Positions 1 through 7,635 are shown, counted from the first letter of the stretch. The stretch is DNA of 12,013 bases from Planctomycetaceae bacterium (GCA_002685655.1 NYXM01000174.1:1-12013), one strand, 5' to 3'. The notes: generated from the letters alone by a model not told the origin. Numbers and translations: made by a program.

Positions 1-2
1 CG

Positions 3-1094
3 CGGAAATTCAGCGTCACTATTTTCTGCGGCGTGAGCAACCCGGCCATCATCGCCACTCCAGAATTCGCGGAAATCAACACGCTGCTAGGTAGTTCGAT
101 CGAGGTTTTCTTCGACATCTACATTGCCACACGTCCGCATCCCGATACACTGCAAGGAAATGAGGGCTATCTACTATTACGAGATCTGCCGGGCCCGCTG
201 GAGCCAATGTTCGAATTTGTTCATCTCAAAGCCGGAGAGTTCGAGATGGACTTTGGGGATGCGCACTATCGTCGGTCGAATAACGGAGATGTTCAGCGGA
301 ATCCGTTGATTGGGAATTATGTCGTCGACCCACGCACTACGGAGATCGGTGGAGAGATCTTCAGCCCGCCGAACTCACTGCCCGTTGATTGGCTGATCGG
401 TGTTGGCGTCGGCAACACTGGCGATTTTCAGAGCGACCGCGGCTGGCAAATCCATACTAAGTTGTTTAGCGAGGCGATGGGAAATGTGCGGCCATCAGTT
501 TCGTTCTTTTGGGCGGACCACTCCGGTAATCCGACGGGCTTCCCGGGCACCGGTTCGAAGTCGGATTTGTTCCGCTCGAACCGATCTGGAGGTCCTTACG
601 CAGACATACTGGGAGCCGGAAACGCGCCCGGACAAGTGATGCCTGGAAATGGCCAGCAAGTCACAGCCATCCAGTTGGATCTGACGGTAATTACAGATCG
701 AGGAGAACTCTACGGTCATTGCGGCATGTTCGAAGACAGTGATACCAATGGCGATGCCGCTGGTACGCCCACAGAGTCCTGGGTTTATTTTGCCACTGAG
801 GGAGTTTATCGCTTCACACCCCGCTCTTACTTCGCGGTGCGTTACAGCGGCGCCGCGGCTCAACACTTGGTGTTGGCAGCAGACAGCTCTCGTGACGTGA
901 AGTCCGACGGCCTGGTGCACCGGTTCCAAATTGGCGGCGGCTATTGGCTTCATGAGCGAATCCTCGCCAAAATCGAGTATGTGCATCAGCATTTCCAGGG
1001 GTTTACCCCTGACGGCTCGCAAGCGAGCGGCATTGATGTCTGGAGAAAACCAGCGTTTGACGGTGTGCTCGCCGAGATATCATTCGCATTTTGA
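3..1094 (+). CDS. Outer-membrane beta-barrel (porin-like) protein, 5'-truncated by window edge
   Basis: The reading frame is open from the first full codon of the window to a TGA at 1092-1094. A GTG at 33 is possible, but the residues after it (MSNPAIIATPEF) are not a signal peptide and the frame continues upstream without a stop, so the true start probably lies outside the window. The protein shows alternating hydrophobic/polar strands, aromatic girdle residues and a C-terminus ending in ...AEISFAF. A terminal Phe is the classic last-strand signature of outer-membrane beta-barrels. An early segment (FEFVHLKAGEFEMDFGDAHY) resembles porin-like proteins in which a strand pair is followed by FGD and an R-rich turn. 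Likely location is the outer membrane; the transported substrate is unknown. It converges on the metallophosphoesterase gene, with 74 nt between the two stops. The exact family is not recognised; the barrel call is an inference from strand pattern and C-terminus. Confidence 0.6.
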   Translation, partial: RKFSVTIFCGVSNPAIIATPEFAEINTLLGSSIEVFFDIYIATRPHPDTLQGNEGYLLLRDLPGPLEPMFEFVHLKAGEFEMDFGDAHYRRSNNGDVQRNPLIGNYVVDPRTTEIGGEIFSPPNSLPVDWLIGVGVGNTGDFQSDRGWQIHTKLFSEAMGNVRPSVSFFWADHSGNPTGFPGTGSKSDLFRSNRSGGPYADILGAGNAPGQVMPGNGQQVTAIQLDLTVITDRGELYGHCGMFEDSDTNGDAAGTPTESWVYFATEGVYRFTPRSYFAVRYSGAAAQHLVLAADSSRDVKSDGLVHRFQIGGGYWLHERILAKIEYVHQHFQGFTPDGSQASGIDVWRKPAFDGVLAEISFAF

Positions 1095-1100
1095 ACAGGC

Positions 1101-1142
1101 CAAACGTAGCGTGTCACGCTGATCGCTAGTATTGATCGTTTG
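1101..1142. terminator. Possible structured bidirectional terminator between convergent genes
   Basis: The 74-nt gap between two convergent stop codons contains an outer perfect 6-bp inverted repeat (CAAACG at 1101-1106, CGTTTG at 1137-1142). It encloses a second perfect 6-bp repeat (AGCGTG at 1108-1113, CACGCT at 1115-1120, though with only one base between the arms). Neither strand carries a T-run after the stem, so it is not a textbook intrinsic terminator. Position rather than sequence is the main argument. Confidence 0.25.
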
Positions 1143-1168
1143 CAGCAACTCGGCTTCTCGAAGAAGTA

Positions 1169-3904
1169 CTACTTCCCCCGCTCTCCTGAGCCGGCAAAGC
1201 ACCACAGATTACCGGCGTAGTCATGAACGAACAGCAAGTTTCCGGAGATTGCAGGTGCGGTCTTGATCGGTGTGCCGAGTCGATACTCCCACACCACGTC
1301 ACCGTCGCGGTTGATGGCGCGGACTGAAGTATCGTCGTGACCGAACCAAGCGAAGTCGCCGGCGATGATCGGAGTCGAACTGCCCGCCATTGCCTGCCGG
1401 CGCGAGCGGAGGAAGCGGTCGGCTTCGCGGCCGCACATCACGGTGCGACGCGTTTCTCCAGTTTCGAGATCGAGGATTCGCAGATCCTCACCGTTGACAA
1501 GGATCTGGTCGTCCCAAACGACGGGGATCGCGTTCTGGTAGCCGGCATTGGTAAGCCCCTTTTGCCAAAGCAGTTTTCCCGTCGAGGCCTCGCGCACTCG
1601 GATGCCACTGGAACCGTTGTAGATCAACTTGCCGTCGACCACGATCGGCGCCGAAGTCGATCGTGACGCCTCTTCGAATTTGTAGATCTCTTTGCCGTCA
1701 GGAAGGCGAAGCGCACTACCGCCACCACGCCGCACGCTGACCATGACGTCGTCGAAGACCGTCGCGAACGAAGCGTAGTAGCCAACGTCTCCTGGCAGTT
1801 GTGAAAGCTCTTGGCCCGTCGTGAAGTCCAAAAGTCTCTGCGGCTTCTGCCAGTCGCTCACCAGCAGACCGTGTCGCGTTGGAACCGGCGGTGTGTTGTT
1901 GATCGCCAGCGGGCGTCCGTCTTGGTAAGCCGCATTCATGGGCTTGCTCCACAGCGCGCGACCCTTCGCGGCATCATAAGCAGCGACCCAGCCTTCGCCC
2001 GTAACGGCGTACACGATGTTGTCGTGAACGGACACCGCGCTGCGAATATCACCGATCGGCGAGTCCGCTTTCCAAATCTGTTTTCCAGTGGCGGCATCCA
2101 GGCAAAGGACTCCAGCGCCGGGAGTTCCCGCGTTGGGATTTCCGACAGAAACGAATACACGTCCGCCTGCAATCACTGGTGAATTGTGCAACACGTGCAC
2201 GCTGCCAGTGTGCGTCACCCAAAGCGGCGAGAGCGTTCCGTTGGTAGTCGAAGTCACCAGACTTTGGACCCTTTGCGAGGAGTCTTCCAAAGTCAGGCGA
2301 GTTCGGTTACGGGAAGATTCTCCGTCACGGAGTGCCGGCAAGGCACGGATTCGCCGTGGCGGAGTGCCGGCGAGCACCCAGGAAAAGTCGTCGCCTGGGT
2401 TCGCAACCGGCTTCGTTGTCGCCTTGACATCAACCGCCTGCGTCCGTTTCCAAGTCTCGCCGCCAACGTCCGTGGCCGAGAGTTCACACTGCCAGCGCCC
2501 CAGTTCGTTCGGCTCGAAGTCGCCATACCATGACCAATCGCCTTGTTGTTCGAGACGCGCTGTGCTCACCTCTCCGCTCGGCGACGTCCAGCGGCAGAAG
2601 ACAGACTCGACAAGCAACGCGGTATCATAGGCAAGCACGACTAGCTGCTGTTTGCCGAGACGGGTTGTCGGGCCCGGCGCCATCGTGCGCAGCCGCTTGT
2701 ACTGGCCGGCCACGCGCAGTTTGGAACGCAGCCCAGCAGGCGAGACGAATACCCATCGATAGGTGCGCGAATACGCGCCCCAGTCTCGCCCGCGAGCGGG
2801 AGCGCTGTTCAACACAGGGGCTCCGCCGCGGCTGCCTGCCATCACCACGTGCCAGTGGGCTCCGATCTGAGCGATGACGTTGATCCCTCTGGCCTTGCGT
2901 TGGTCGAACCAGGCCGAGTCCAGTGGATAATGGGAAATCGCGATCACCGGCATCTTCGGCGGAAGCGCTTTGAGGTCCGCTTGCAGCCAATCGTGATGCC
3001 GCAACCGAGCCGTGGGGCGCAGATATCCGGTTTCCGTGACGAACTGAATGAAGTGCACGCCTCCGTAATCCCACGAGTAGTACGGTGGGCCAATCCGCTG
3101 CTCGAAGTTGACGGTGCAGCGCGGATCGAGACAGTTGCCGTCGTGTCCGCCAAAGCCCTCATAGACGGGGATCTTCGAAGAGGCACGAATACGATCGTAC
3201 ATGTCCCACTCGAACTGCGACCCGTTCATCGTCAGATCACCGGCCGTTATCAAGAACGCCGGCTTGCCCAATCCCGGGATCGCAGGCGCCCCGGTGACTT
3301 GCGCGTAGTCCTTGGCGATCGGAATCATCTGCTCGATACTCGTGAATTGGCTATCGCTGGCCGTCATGAACCAGAACTTGCGTTTCGCCGCAGCCGCATC
3401 ACGAACGAAGCCGAAATCGTCGGAGTACTCCGTTTGATCCTCGGCGAAGGGAATGCGGAGAAAGACTTTGCTCGTCGGTTTGAATCCGGTCGGGCGTGTG
3501 ACGACGACAAAACGATAGTGAGGATCCTCGTCGATCCGAATGCGGAAGTGATACGCCCCGTCGTCGCCGGTACGCTGGACCCTCTCACCATCGGTCACCA
3601 TCACATCCGGCATCGCAGGTTCGTCGGCGTCCCGCTCGCCATTCGTGTTGCGATCCTCGTAAACCCGCCCAGTCACCGTGACGAGTCGCGGCCGGGGCAA
3701 CCCCAACGGAGGTTCCCGCCTCGGCGGATTCGCCCTCTTCGCGTCGGCGAGTTCTTTGTCGTTAAAGCCTCGCAACAGGTCTTTTGTCGTGTGCAGGTCA
3801 CTGTCATCAATCACATCTCGCGAGCGGTCGTCGGCATGGACGCAAGCTCGTGGGTCAGCAACCGCAGTTAGGATTACGACGATCACCAACGATAGTAATT
3901 TCAT
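1169..3904 (-). CDS. Secreted metallophosphoesterase fused to a C-terminal PQQ-type beta-propeller
   Basis: A 911-residue protein. I chose the ATG at 3904 over a start 24 codons upstream because it gives a clean Sec signal (MKLLSLVIVVILTAVA...CVHA, about residues 1-24) and has AGGA six bases upstream. Order of parts: SdrD-B-like/calcineurin N-terminal fold (about 75-166, VTGRVYEDRNTNGERDADEP); calcineurin-like phosphoesterase (about 177-395); a small beta domain (about 396-492); a linker; then PQQ-like propeller blades (about 556-906) with repeats such as LDAATGKQIWK and REASTGKLLWQK. Phosphoesterase motifs: D184-x-Q186, G222-D223, G252-G253-H254-D255, H325 in SHYP, and H350-W-H352. The third motif is normally GNHD, so the metal-binding Asn is replaced by Gly and activity is uncertain. 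The propeller lacks the context of a PQQ dehydrogenase and is more likely a binding or scaffold domain. Location is periplasmic or extracellular. The substrate, whether phosphodiester or other, is unknown. Confidence 0.85.
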   Translation of the reverse strand: MKLLSLVIVVILTAVADPRACVHADDRSRDVIDDSDLHTTKDLLRGFNDKELADAKRANPPRREPPLGLPRPRLVTVTGRVYEDRNTNGERDADEPAMPDVMVTDGERVQRTGDDGAYHFRIRIDEDPHYRFVVVTRPTGFKPTSKVFLRIPFAEDQTEYSDDFGFVRDAAAAKRKFWFMTASDSQFTSIEQMIPIAKDYAQVTGAPAIPGLGKPAFLITAGDLTMNGSQFEWDMYDRIRASSKIPVYEGFGGHDGNCLDPRCTVNFEQRIGPPYYSWDYGGVHFIQFVTETGYLRPTARLRHHDWLQADLKALPPKMPVIAISHYPLDSAWFDQRKARGINVIAQIGAHWHVVMAGSRGGAPVLNSAPARGRDWGAYSRTYRWVFVSPAGLRSKLRVAGQYKRLRTMAPGPTTRLGKQQLVVLAYDTALLVESVFCRWTSPSGEVSTARLEQQGDWSWYGDFEPNELGRWQCELSATDVGGETWKRTQAVDVKATTKPVANPGDDFSWVLAGTPPRRIRALPALRDGESSRNRTRLTLEDSSQRVQSLVTSTTNGTLSPLWVTHTGSVHVLHNSPVIAGGRVFVSVGNPNAGTPGAGVLCLDAATGKQIWKADSPIGDIRSAVSVHDNIVYAVTGEGWVAAYDAAKGRALWSKPMNAAYQDGRPLAINNTPPVPTRHGLLVSDWQKPQRLLDFTTGQELSQLPGDVGYYASFATVFDDVMVSVRRGGGSALRLPDGKEIYKFEEASRSTSAPIVVDGKLIYNGSSGIRVREASTGKLLWQKGLTNAGYQNAIPVVWDDQILVNGEDLRILDLETGETRRTVMCGREADRFLRSRRQAMAGSSTPIIAGDFAWFGHDDTSVRAINRDGDVVWEYRLGTPIKTAPAISGNLLFVHDYAGNLWCFAGSGERGK
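2320..2371. repeat. Palindrome-dense stretch inside the linker coding sequence
   Basis: Within about 52 nt there are three short inverted repeats: CTCCGT/ACGGAG at 2320-2325 and 2327-2332, GTGCC/GGCAC at 2332-2336 and 2342-2346, and CACGG/CCGTG at 2344-2348 and 2354-2358. There is also an 11-bp direct repeat GGAGTGCCGGC at 2329-2339 and 2361-2371. The direct-repeat copies are offset by 32 nt, so they are read in different frames and encode different residues. The repetition is therefore at DNA level, not protein level. It encodes the low-complexity linker (about residues 512-528, AGTPPRRIRALPALR) between the phosphoesterase part and the propeller. It may be an in-frame insertion of a small palindromic repeat. 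Confidence 0.45.
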
Positions 3905-3908
3905 GCCA

Positions 3909-3914
3909 TTTCCT
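3909..3914 (-). promoter_or_regulatory. Ribosome binding site deciding the metallophosphoesterase start
   Basis: AGGAAA on the minus strand. The AGGA core lies six bases before the ATG at 3904, which supports that start over the in-frame codon 72 nt further upstream. Confidence 0.55.
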
Positions 3915-3942
3915 GAACTCGGTGAGACGGATGTACAGCGGG

Positions 3943-3973
3943 ATTGTAAACTGCCGTGCGGCCGGCAAGTCAT
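3943..3973 (-). promoter_or_regulatory. Candidate promoter for the metallophosphoesterase gene
   Basis: Minus-strand TACAAT (3943-3948, 5/6 match to the -10 consensus) ends 39 nt before the ATG. A possible -35, ATGACT (3968-3973, 4/6), is separated by 19 nt, longer than ideal. Reading by eye only; weak -35. Confidence 0.3.
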
Positions 3974-4109
3974 CAACCAAGCTTATTGGAGTACGGATGT
4001 AGATGTGTATCAAGTATCCCTACGCCAATGGCAGAAGAATACCGGCCTGTTCTCCGGCAAGTTTGTGCGTGAGATGAAACAAGTGCTCTGTCAAGACTTA
4101 GAATTAGGG

Positions 4110-4147
4110 TTGTCGTGCCTGATTGTCGTGGTTCGCTCCGCGAACCA
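4110..4147 (-). repeat. Hairpin plus direct repeat downstream of the large Asp-box gene
   Basis: A perfect 8-bp stem with a 3-nt loop (TGGTTCGC at 4129-4136, GCGAACCA at 4140-4147) lies 26 nt beyond the stop of the gene ending at 4174. It abuts two copies of TTGTCGTG (4110-4117 and 4123-4130; CACGACAA on the minus strand). Neither strand has a T-run after the stem, so the hairpin could be an atypical terminator or RNA-stabilising structure. The compact palindrome followed by CGACAA-type sequence resembles dispersed palindromic repeats I associate with planctomycete genomes. That is recollection, not something this window proves. Confidence 0.45.
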
Positions 4148-4173
4148 AACGCTTCACTGATGTGGGTACCACT

Positions 4174-5778
4174 CTAAATGCCCGGTGTGAGCCGCACGCG
4201 CTGAATGCGCGGCGAACGGGCCGCGTCGTTTGACTGGAGCTGCAATTGAAAGCGCCAGCGCGCGGCCCGCATGGCAGCCGGTGAAAAACTGGATTGGCCG
4301 TGATAGACTTCGAACCATGAGGAACTCGCGTCAGCCGATCCGTCTGCGTCACGGTCGACTTCGATCCTCAGCCGCGCCCGCTCGCCGCCAAAGGTGTATT
4401 GTTCCAAATCCGCGATCTTTGAATCACGCGTGGCGTAGTAGGTCGCTCCGACGTACGTATTGTCGACTCGCCGCTTGAGGTCGCCATATCCAGTATCGGT
4501 GCCGGGGTGCATCTTGCCGTGCAACAACTGCGGGCCCTTCCACGTCTGGCCGTTGTCGTCCGACCAATAGACAACAGGTTTGCGCGTATAACCCCCGCCG
4601 TTGCTGTGCAGACCGAAGCCCCACAGCCTGCCTTTGCCCGCAGCGTAATCCTCGATTCTGTTGCCGTGCTGGAAGATCGGGTTGCTGTCTTTGTACAGCC
4701 GAACGCGTTGCCAAAGACCGTTCTCGACGCCACCGTTGATCTGGTCCGAGATATCGACGAGTTTGGAAAACGAACGCCCCATGTCGGTGCTGGTCGATTG
4801 CCACGTGTAGCGGTTACCCGACGCGTGACGCATGACGGCCACAATCGTGCGATTTCCTACGTACTCAATTGCCGGTTCGAATGTAGCGCCGCTATCCGGG
4901 TCCCGATCATTGGCCAAGGGGCCGATCCAACTCAGAAACTTGTAACTCTTGCCGTTGTCGCAAGTCCGCGCCAGCAGCGTGCCAGACTGCGAGTTGTAGT
5001 GGAAATACTGAAAGGCCATATAAACGTCGTTTGGGTTCTCGGGATCGATGAACCAATCCTCCGTCCCGATCACACGATCGTCGTCCGCACCGGTCACGCC
5101 TTCGACGTTGACTTGGCCGATATCCGGCTTCCAAGTCTTTCCTTCATCCGTCGAACGGAGCTGTCGCGTCCCGGCGCTGTAATTCGAGCGCCAGAATTGC
5201 AGGACAAGATCGCCGTTGGGCATCCGATAAAGTCCCGTTTCGCTGTGAGCGCCTCCATCTTCGAAGGGCATCCCGCCCATGGGTGTGCCGTCGAACCACT
5301 GGTCGAGTTTGCCCCAAGTCCTGCCTTCGTCCTTCGACGTGATGATGTGAATCGCATCGCGCCCGGCCCATTCGATGTGATTGACGCCCGATCGCAACGC
5401 CATGACCCAACGATTCTCGCCGAGAATAGCGATCATACAGCGGCCATACCAATCGTGAGGCGTTCCGACCGCATTGGTGAATGGCGTTTCGGAGCCGTCC
5501 ACGAGGACCTCGATCGACTTATTGTCGAATAGGTCGATCTTCGCATTGACGACCACCTTGACTGAGTCAACCTTGTCTTTCCACAAATGCCACTTGCTTG
5601 TCCACCGACCTTTGGTGGCACTGTCCAGGGCTACCATGTCGTCTCCGACTACGATCCCTCTTGCTGAGGCTTGTGCATTCTTCCAATTCGCGGACGATTC
5701 GATCACCCATGGTTCTTCAGCAATCAGGAGAGTTCCCGGAAGGCTCAGCATCAAAGTCGCGATGAACAATGTTTTCAT
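4174..5778 (-). CDS. Secreted Asp-box (BNR) sialidase-like protein, large type
   Basis: A 534-residue protein. The ATG at 5778 is preferred over in-frame starts 21-27 nt upstream because AGGA lies seven bases before it and it begins directly with a Sec signal (MKTLFIATLMLSLPGTLLIA, about residues 1-20). Five Asp-box motifs (S-x-D-x-G-x-T-W type) are spread at regular intervals: 148-155 SKDEGRTW, 209-216 STDEGKTW, 272-279 TCDNGKSY, 330-337 STDMGRSF and 406-413 SDDNGQTW. This is the hallmark of a sialidase-type six-bladed propeller. An N-terminal beta-sandwich-like region (about 21-110) precedes the propeller. A C-terminal tail (about 465-534, RWRFQLQLQSNDAARSPRIQ) resembles the accessory sandwich of BNR proteins. 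Asp-boxes are structural, so sialic acid specificity cannot be claimed. It is probably an extracytoplasmic glycan-active or glycan-binding protein. Confidence 0.8.
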   Translation of the reverse strand: MKTLFIATLMLSLPGTLLIAEEPWVIESSANWKNAQASARGIVVGDDMVALDSATKGRWTSKWHLWKDKVDSVKVVVNAKIDLFDNKSIEVLVDGSETPFTNAVGTPHDWYGRCMIAILGENRWVMALRSGVNHIEWAGRDAIHIITSKDEGRTWGKLDQWFDGTPMGGMPFEDGGAHSETGLYRMPNGDLVLQFWRSNYSAGTRQLRSTDEGKTWKPDIGQVNVEGVTGADDDRVIGTEDWFIDPENPNDVYMAFQYFHYNSQSGTLLARTCDNGKSYKFLSWIGPLANDRDPDSGATFEPAIEYVGNRTIVAVMRHASGNRYTWQSTSTDMGRSFSKLVDISDQINGGVENGLWQRVRLYKDSNPIFQHGNRIEDYAAGKGRLWGFGLHSNGGGYTRKPVVYWSDDNGQTWKGPQLLHGKMHPGTDTGYGDLKRRVDNTYVGATYYATRDSKIADLEQYTFGGERARLRIEVDRDADGSADASSSWFEVYHGQSSFSPAAMRAARWRFQLQLQSNDAARSPRIQRVRLTPGI

Positions 5779-5784
5779 CTTCAG

Positions 5785-5791
5785 TTCCTTT
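5785..5791 (-). promoter_or_regulatory. Ribosome binding site of the large Asp-box gene, embedded in a dead reading frame
   Basis: AAAGGAA on the minus strand, with its AGGA core seven bases before the ATG at 5778. The AAA GGA bases also read as Lys-Gly codons at the end of the adjacent sialidase remnant. The RBS of the living gene therefore overlaps the tail of the degenerate one. Confidence 0.55.
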
Positions 5792-5948
5792 GTCGTCATA
5801 GACACTGCCGCCCATGATCAACATCAGCCAACCATCGGGCATGATCGACAGTTTCGGATCGCGGAGGTCGATCCCGTCCTCTGCAATCAGTGCCGCCGAC
5901 TCCCACCTGTCGCCGTTGTCTGAGACAATGCGCGTACTCCATGCCTTC
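5786..5948 (-). pseudogene. Internal fragment of a sialidase-type (BNR) gene
   Basis: In the gap between two intact minus-strand genes, one frame encodes about 54 residues with the strong signature of secreted planctomycete sialidase-like proteins. It has an Asp-box-like turn (SDNGDRW), then the run GIDLRDPKLSIMPDGWLMLI followed by MGGSVYDDKG. DLRDPKLS..PDG with a following GG is a conserved blade segment in such proteins, and it is unlikely to arise by chance in a noncoding gap. The fragment begins immediately 3' of the stop of the GH32/43-like gene. It ends at the RBS of the large Asp-box gene, where the frame turns into unrelated codons (EDENIVHRD). There is no start codon, signal peptide or remainder of a propeller, so this is a deletion remnant. 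It does not closely match the corresponding parts of the two intact Asp-box proteins here, so it likely derives from a third gene. Confidence 0.65.
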
Positions 5949-7577
5949 TCACTTTCGCTGTTGCTCCCGTTCAAACTGGTACGAGAATAAGTCGGCATCG
6001 CGAACAACGAATCGCAGACGGATCAGCTGGCCGGCTAACTCTCCAAGGTTCGTACCGCCGTCCTTCCACGCCGCTGCGAGACTAAGCGAATCACCGTACA
6101 ACTCGTGAGCTTCCGACAGCGTGTAGCCGGGGATCGCGGTGCCTTTCTCATCCTGGATCTCAACGCGGACGCTTCCCGCAGCAGAGGACGACATGTTGAG
6201 TGAGAGTCGGTTACCCTGGAATTTCAGTGTCGTGGTCTCGAGCTCGCCGCCGGACAACGGCGCCGACAGGGATACGAATCCGTCGATGCGGAGCGTATAT
6301 CGTCGGAACTGACCGGGATGATCCTGGTGCGAGTTTTCGCTGACGTAGACCGATAGCTCCGGCGGCGCGTCCTCAATCGATGACTTCGTTTCGACCAAAC
6401 CGTGGTTCTGATACGTGTCCCCATAGAACCAGCTCTGCCGTTTCCTCAAGCCTGGCCGAATGAACGACTCGGGCCAAACGTGAAAATGATCTCCGTCACG
6501 ACTCGCCATGAACATGCCGTCCGTGACCGCCGTGCCTTCGCGCCGCGACTTGGCGCCGCGCAGCTGACAATACTCGTAGCGCGGCAGTTGGGTTGCCGAG
6601 TAAGTCCAGCCACGGTCGATGTAGCGCGTCGGAAATCCCAGGTAGATGTGCGGAGCACGGTAGTATGGGATGATCTGATTGGTGTAAAGCTGGCTGACGC
6701 GGCCTGAAAGCTGATTAGCGGGATCGGCATCTCGGACGGGGGGCGCCACATCTGACTCGCTGCCATGACGATGGGCTTCGTACGACAGAAACTCAGGGTC
6801 CGTCCAATGAATGAAGTCCTTCGACGTGCCGGTGCGAATATCGCGTCCCTGGCGGAAGTCGCGGTGATACTCGCGGTAAGTGCCGACTACGGTGTCCCAG
6901 AACGCCAGATTCAATGAATCAAACGCGCCTTTGGCAATCACCGGCTTCTGCCCGACCGGTGTAAACCGCATACCGTCGGCGGACACGAATGCCTGAAGAC
7001 CCTTCTTGAAATCGCCGGCCAGCGCCTTGAATCGTTCTTCCTTCGGGCAATCGGGATTGGTATCTAGGAACGGCGCGAAGTTATGGCTGCCCGATCCCAT
7101 CCAGATGATGTTGTTCTTCTTCGAGCCTTCATACTCGAACAGTCCCAGCTCCGGTTTGGTCCAATGGATCCCGTCACGGCTCTCGGCATAGCAGGCAACT
7201 TCGGGGTGGGGGCTGCTGTAGCCTTCTTTGGTGTAAACGACATCGCTGCCTCGATAGTACATGCGATAGAGTTCACCGTCCTGAAACACTTTCATGTACG
7301 CACAGGTCGCTCCTTCCCACGGCTTGTCACAGACAAAAGAGATCTCGCGCGGTGTTGGTTGATGCAGTTGCAGCTTCGCACCGCTGGACAGCCTTGAGAT
7401 GAGCGTATTCTCGACAAACAACTCACGGCGCGATCCGATGTCCGTTAACTGTTCAAGCTGTTCAGAAAACACTAATGGCGTGGTCGCGGTCGTAAGACCA
7501 ACCGCACCAACAGCCTGGATAAAACTGCGTCGAGAGAAAGTCACATCGTTACTACTTCTTGGTTCGCTGTTCACCAC
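5949..7577 (-). CDS. Tat-exported GH32/GH43-like five-bladed propeller protein
   Basis: A 542-residue protein starting at a GTG (7577) with AGGG six bases upstream; no ATG is available nearby. The N-terminus carries a twin-arginine signal: S15-R16-R17-S18-F19-I20 followed by the hydrophobic stretch AVGAVGLTTATTPLV, suggesting export in folded form. The mature part opens with DIGSRRELFVENTLI and LHQPTPREISFVCDKPWEG, which I associate with planctomycete and verrucomicrobial secreted proteins annotated as GH32/43-like. Repeating blade elements include YMKVFQDGELYRMYYRG, ACYAESRDGIHWTKPELG, FVSADGMRFTPV and GTSKDFIHWTDPEF (about 45-420). The C-terminal 115 residues (about 425-540) look like a beta-sandwich ending DADLFSYQFE. 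Catalytic acids cannot be assigned by eye. Likely a periplasmic or surface glycosidase or glycan-binding protein. The stop lies 170 nt before the next gene. Confidence 0.75.
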   Translation of the reverse strand: MVNSEPRSSNDVTFSRRSFIQAVGAVGLTTATTPLVFSEQLEQLTDIGSRRELFVENTLISRLSSGAKLQLHQPTPREISFVCDKPWEGATCAYMKVFQDGELYRMYYRGSDVVYTKEGYSSPHPEVACYAESRDGIHWTKPELGLFEYEGSKKNNIIWMGSGSHNFAPFLDTNPDCPKEERFKALAGDFKKGLQAFVSADGMRFTPVGQKPVIAKGAFDSLNLAFWDTVVGTYREYHRDFRQGRDIRTGTSKDFIHWTDPEFLSYEAHRHGSESDVAPPVRDADPANQLSGRVSQLYTNQIIPYYRAPHIYLGFPTRYIDRGWTYSATQLPRYEYCQLRGAKSRREGTAVTDGMFMASRDGDHFHVWPESFIRPGLRKRQSWFYGDTYQNHGLVETKSSIEDAPPELSVYVSENSHQDHPGQFRRYTLRIDGFVSLSAPLSGGELETTTLKFQGNRLSLNMSSSAAGSVRVEIQDEKGTAIPGYTLSEAHELYGDSLSLAAAWKDGGTNLGELAGQLIRLRFVVRDADLFSYQFEREQQRK

Positions 7578-7626
7578 GTCACACCCTGAAAGTTCGGGAT
7601 CCCGATGAAGGGAACGGCAGAGTTAG

Positions 7627-7635
7627 ATTATTTCA
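7627..7635 (-). promoter_or_regulatory. Candidate extended -10 element upstream of the GH32/43-like gene
   Basis: Minus-strand TGAAATAAT (TGn followed by AATAAT, 5/6 match), ending 50 nt before the GTG start. No good -35 is seen at 16-18 nt. The rest of the 101-nt gap upstream of this gene shows only weak short inverted repeats. Confidence 0.25.

Larger units (their letters stand above)
3905..4173. other. Intergenic gap of 269 nt between two minus-strand genes
   Basis: No credible gene on either strand. The half next to the metallophosphoesterase holds its candidate promoter and RBS. The half next to the stop of the sialidase-like gene holds a perfect hairpin (4129-4147) and an 8-bp direct repeat (4110-4130). 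The distance and a separate promoter-like element suggest the two genes are not tightly co-transcribed. Confidence 0.5.

Noticed and set aside
2849..3871. Long open frame (340 codons) on the plus strand opposite the metallophosphoesterase
   Set aside because: It lies entirely antisense to a protein with clear domains, its product is Arg/Val-rich without any recognisable fold or signal, and long antisense frames are common in GC-rich genes.
4507..5532. Long open frame (341 codons) on the plus strand opposite the large Asp-box gene
   Set aside because: Antisense to a gene with five Asp-boxes. The translation has no recognisable motifs and its length follows from the codon bias of the real gene.
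7594..7605. Perfect 12-bp palindrome TCGGGATCCCGA upstream of the GH32/43-like gene
   Set aside because: A few such palindromes are expected by chance in 12 kb. It has no partner copy in the window and lies between the candidate -10 and the start without other support.
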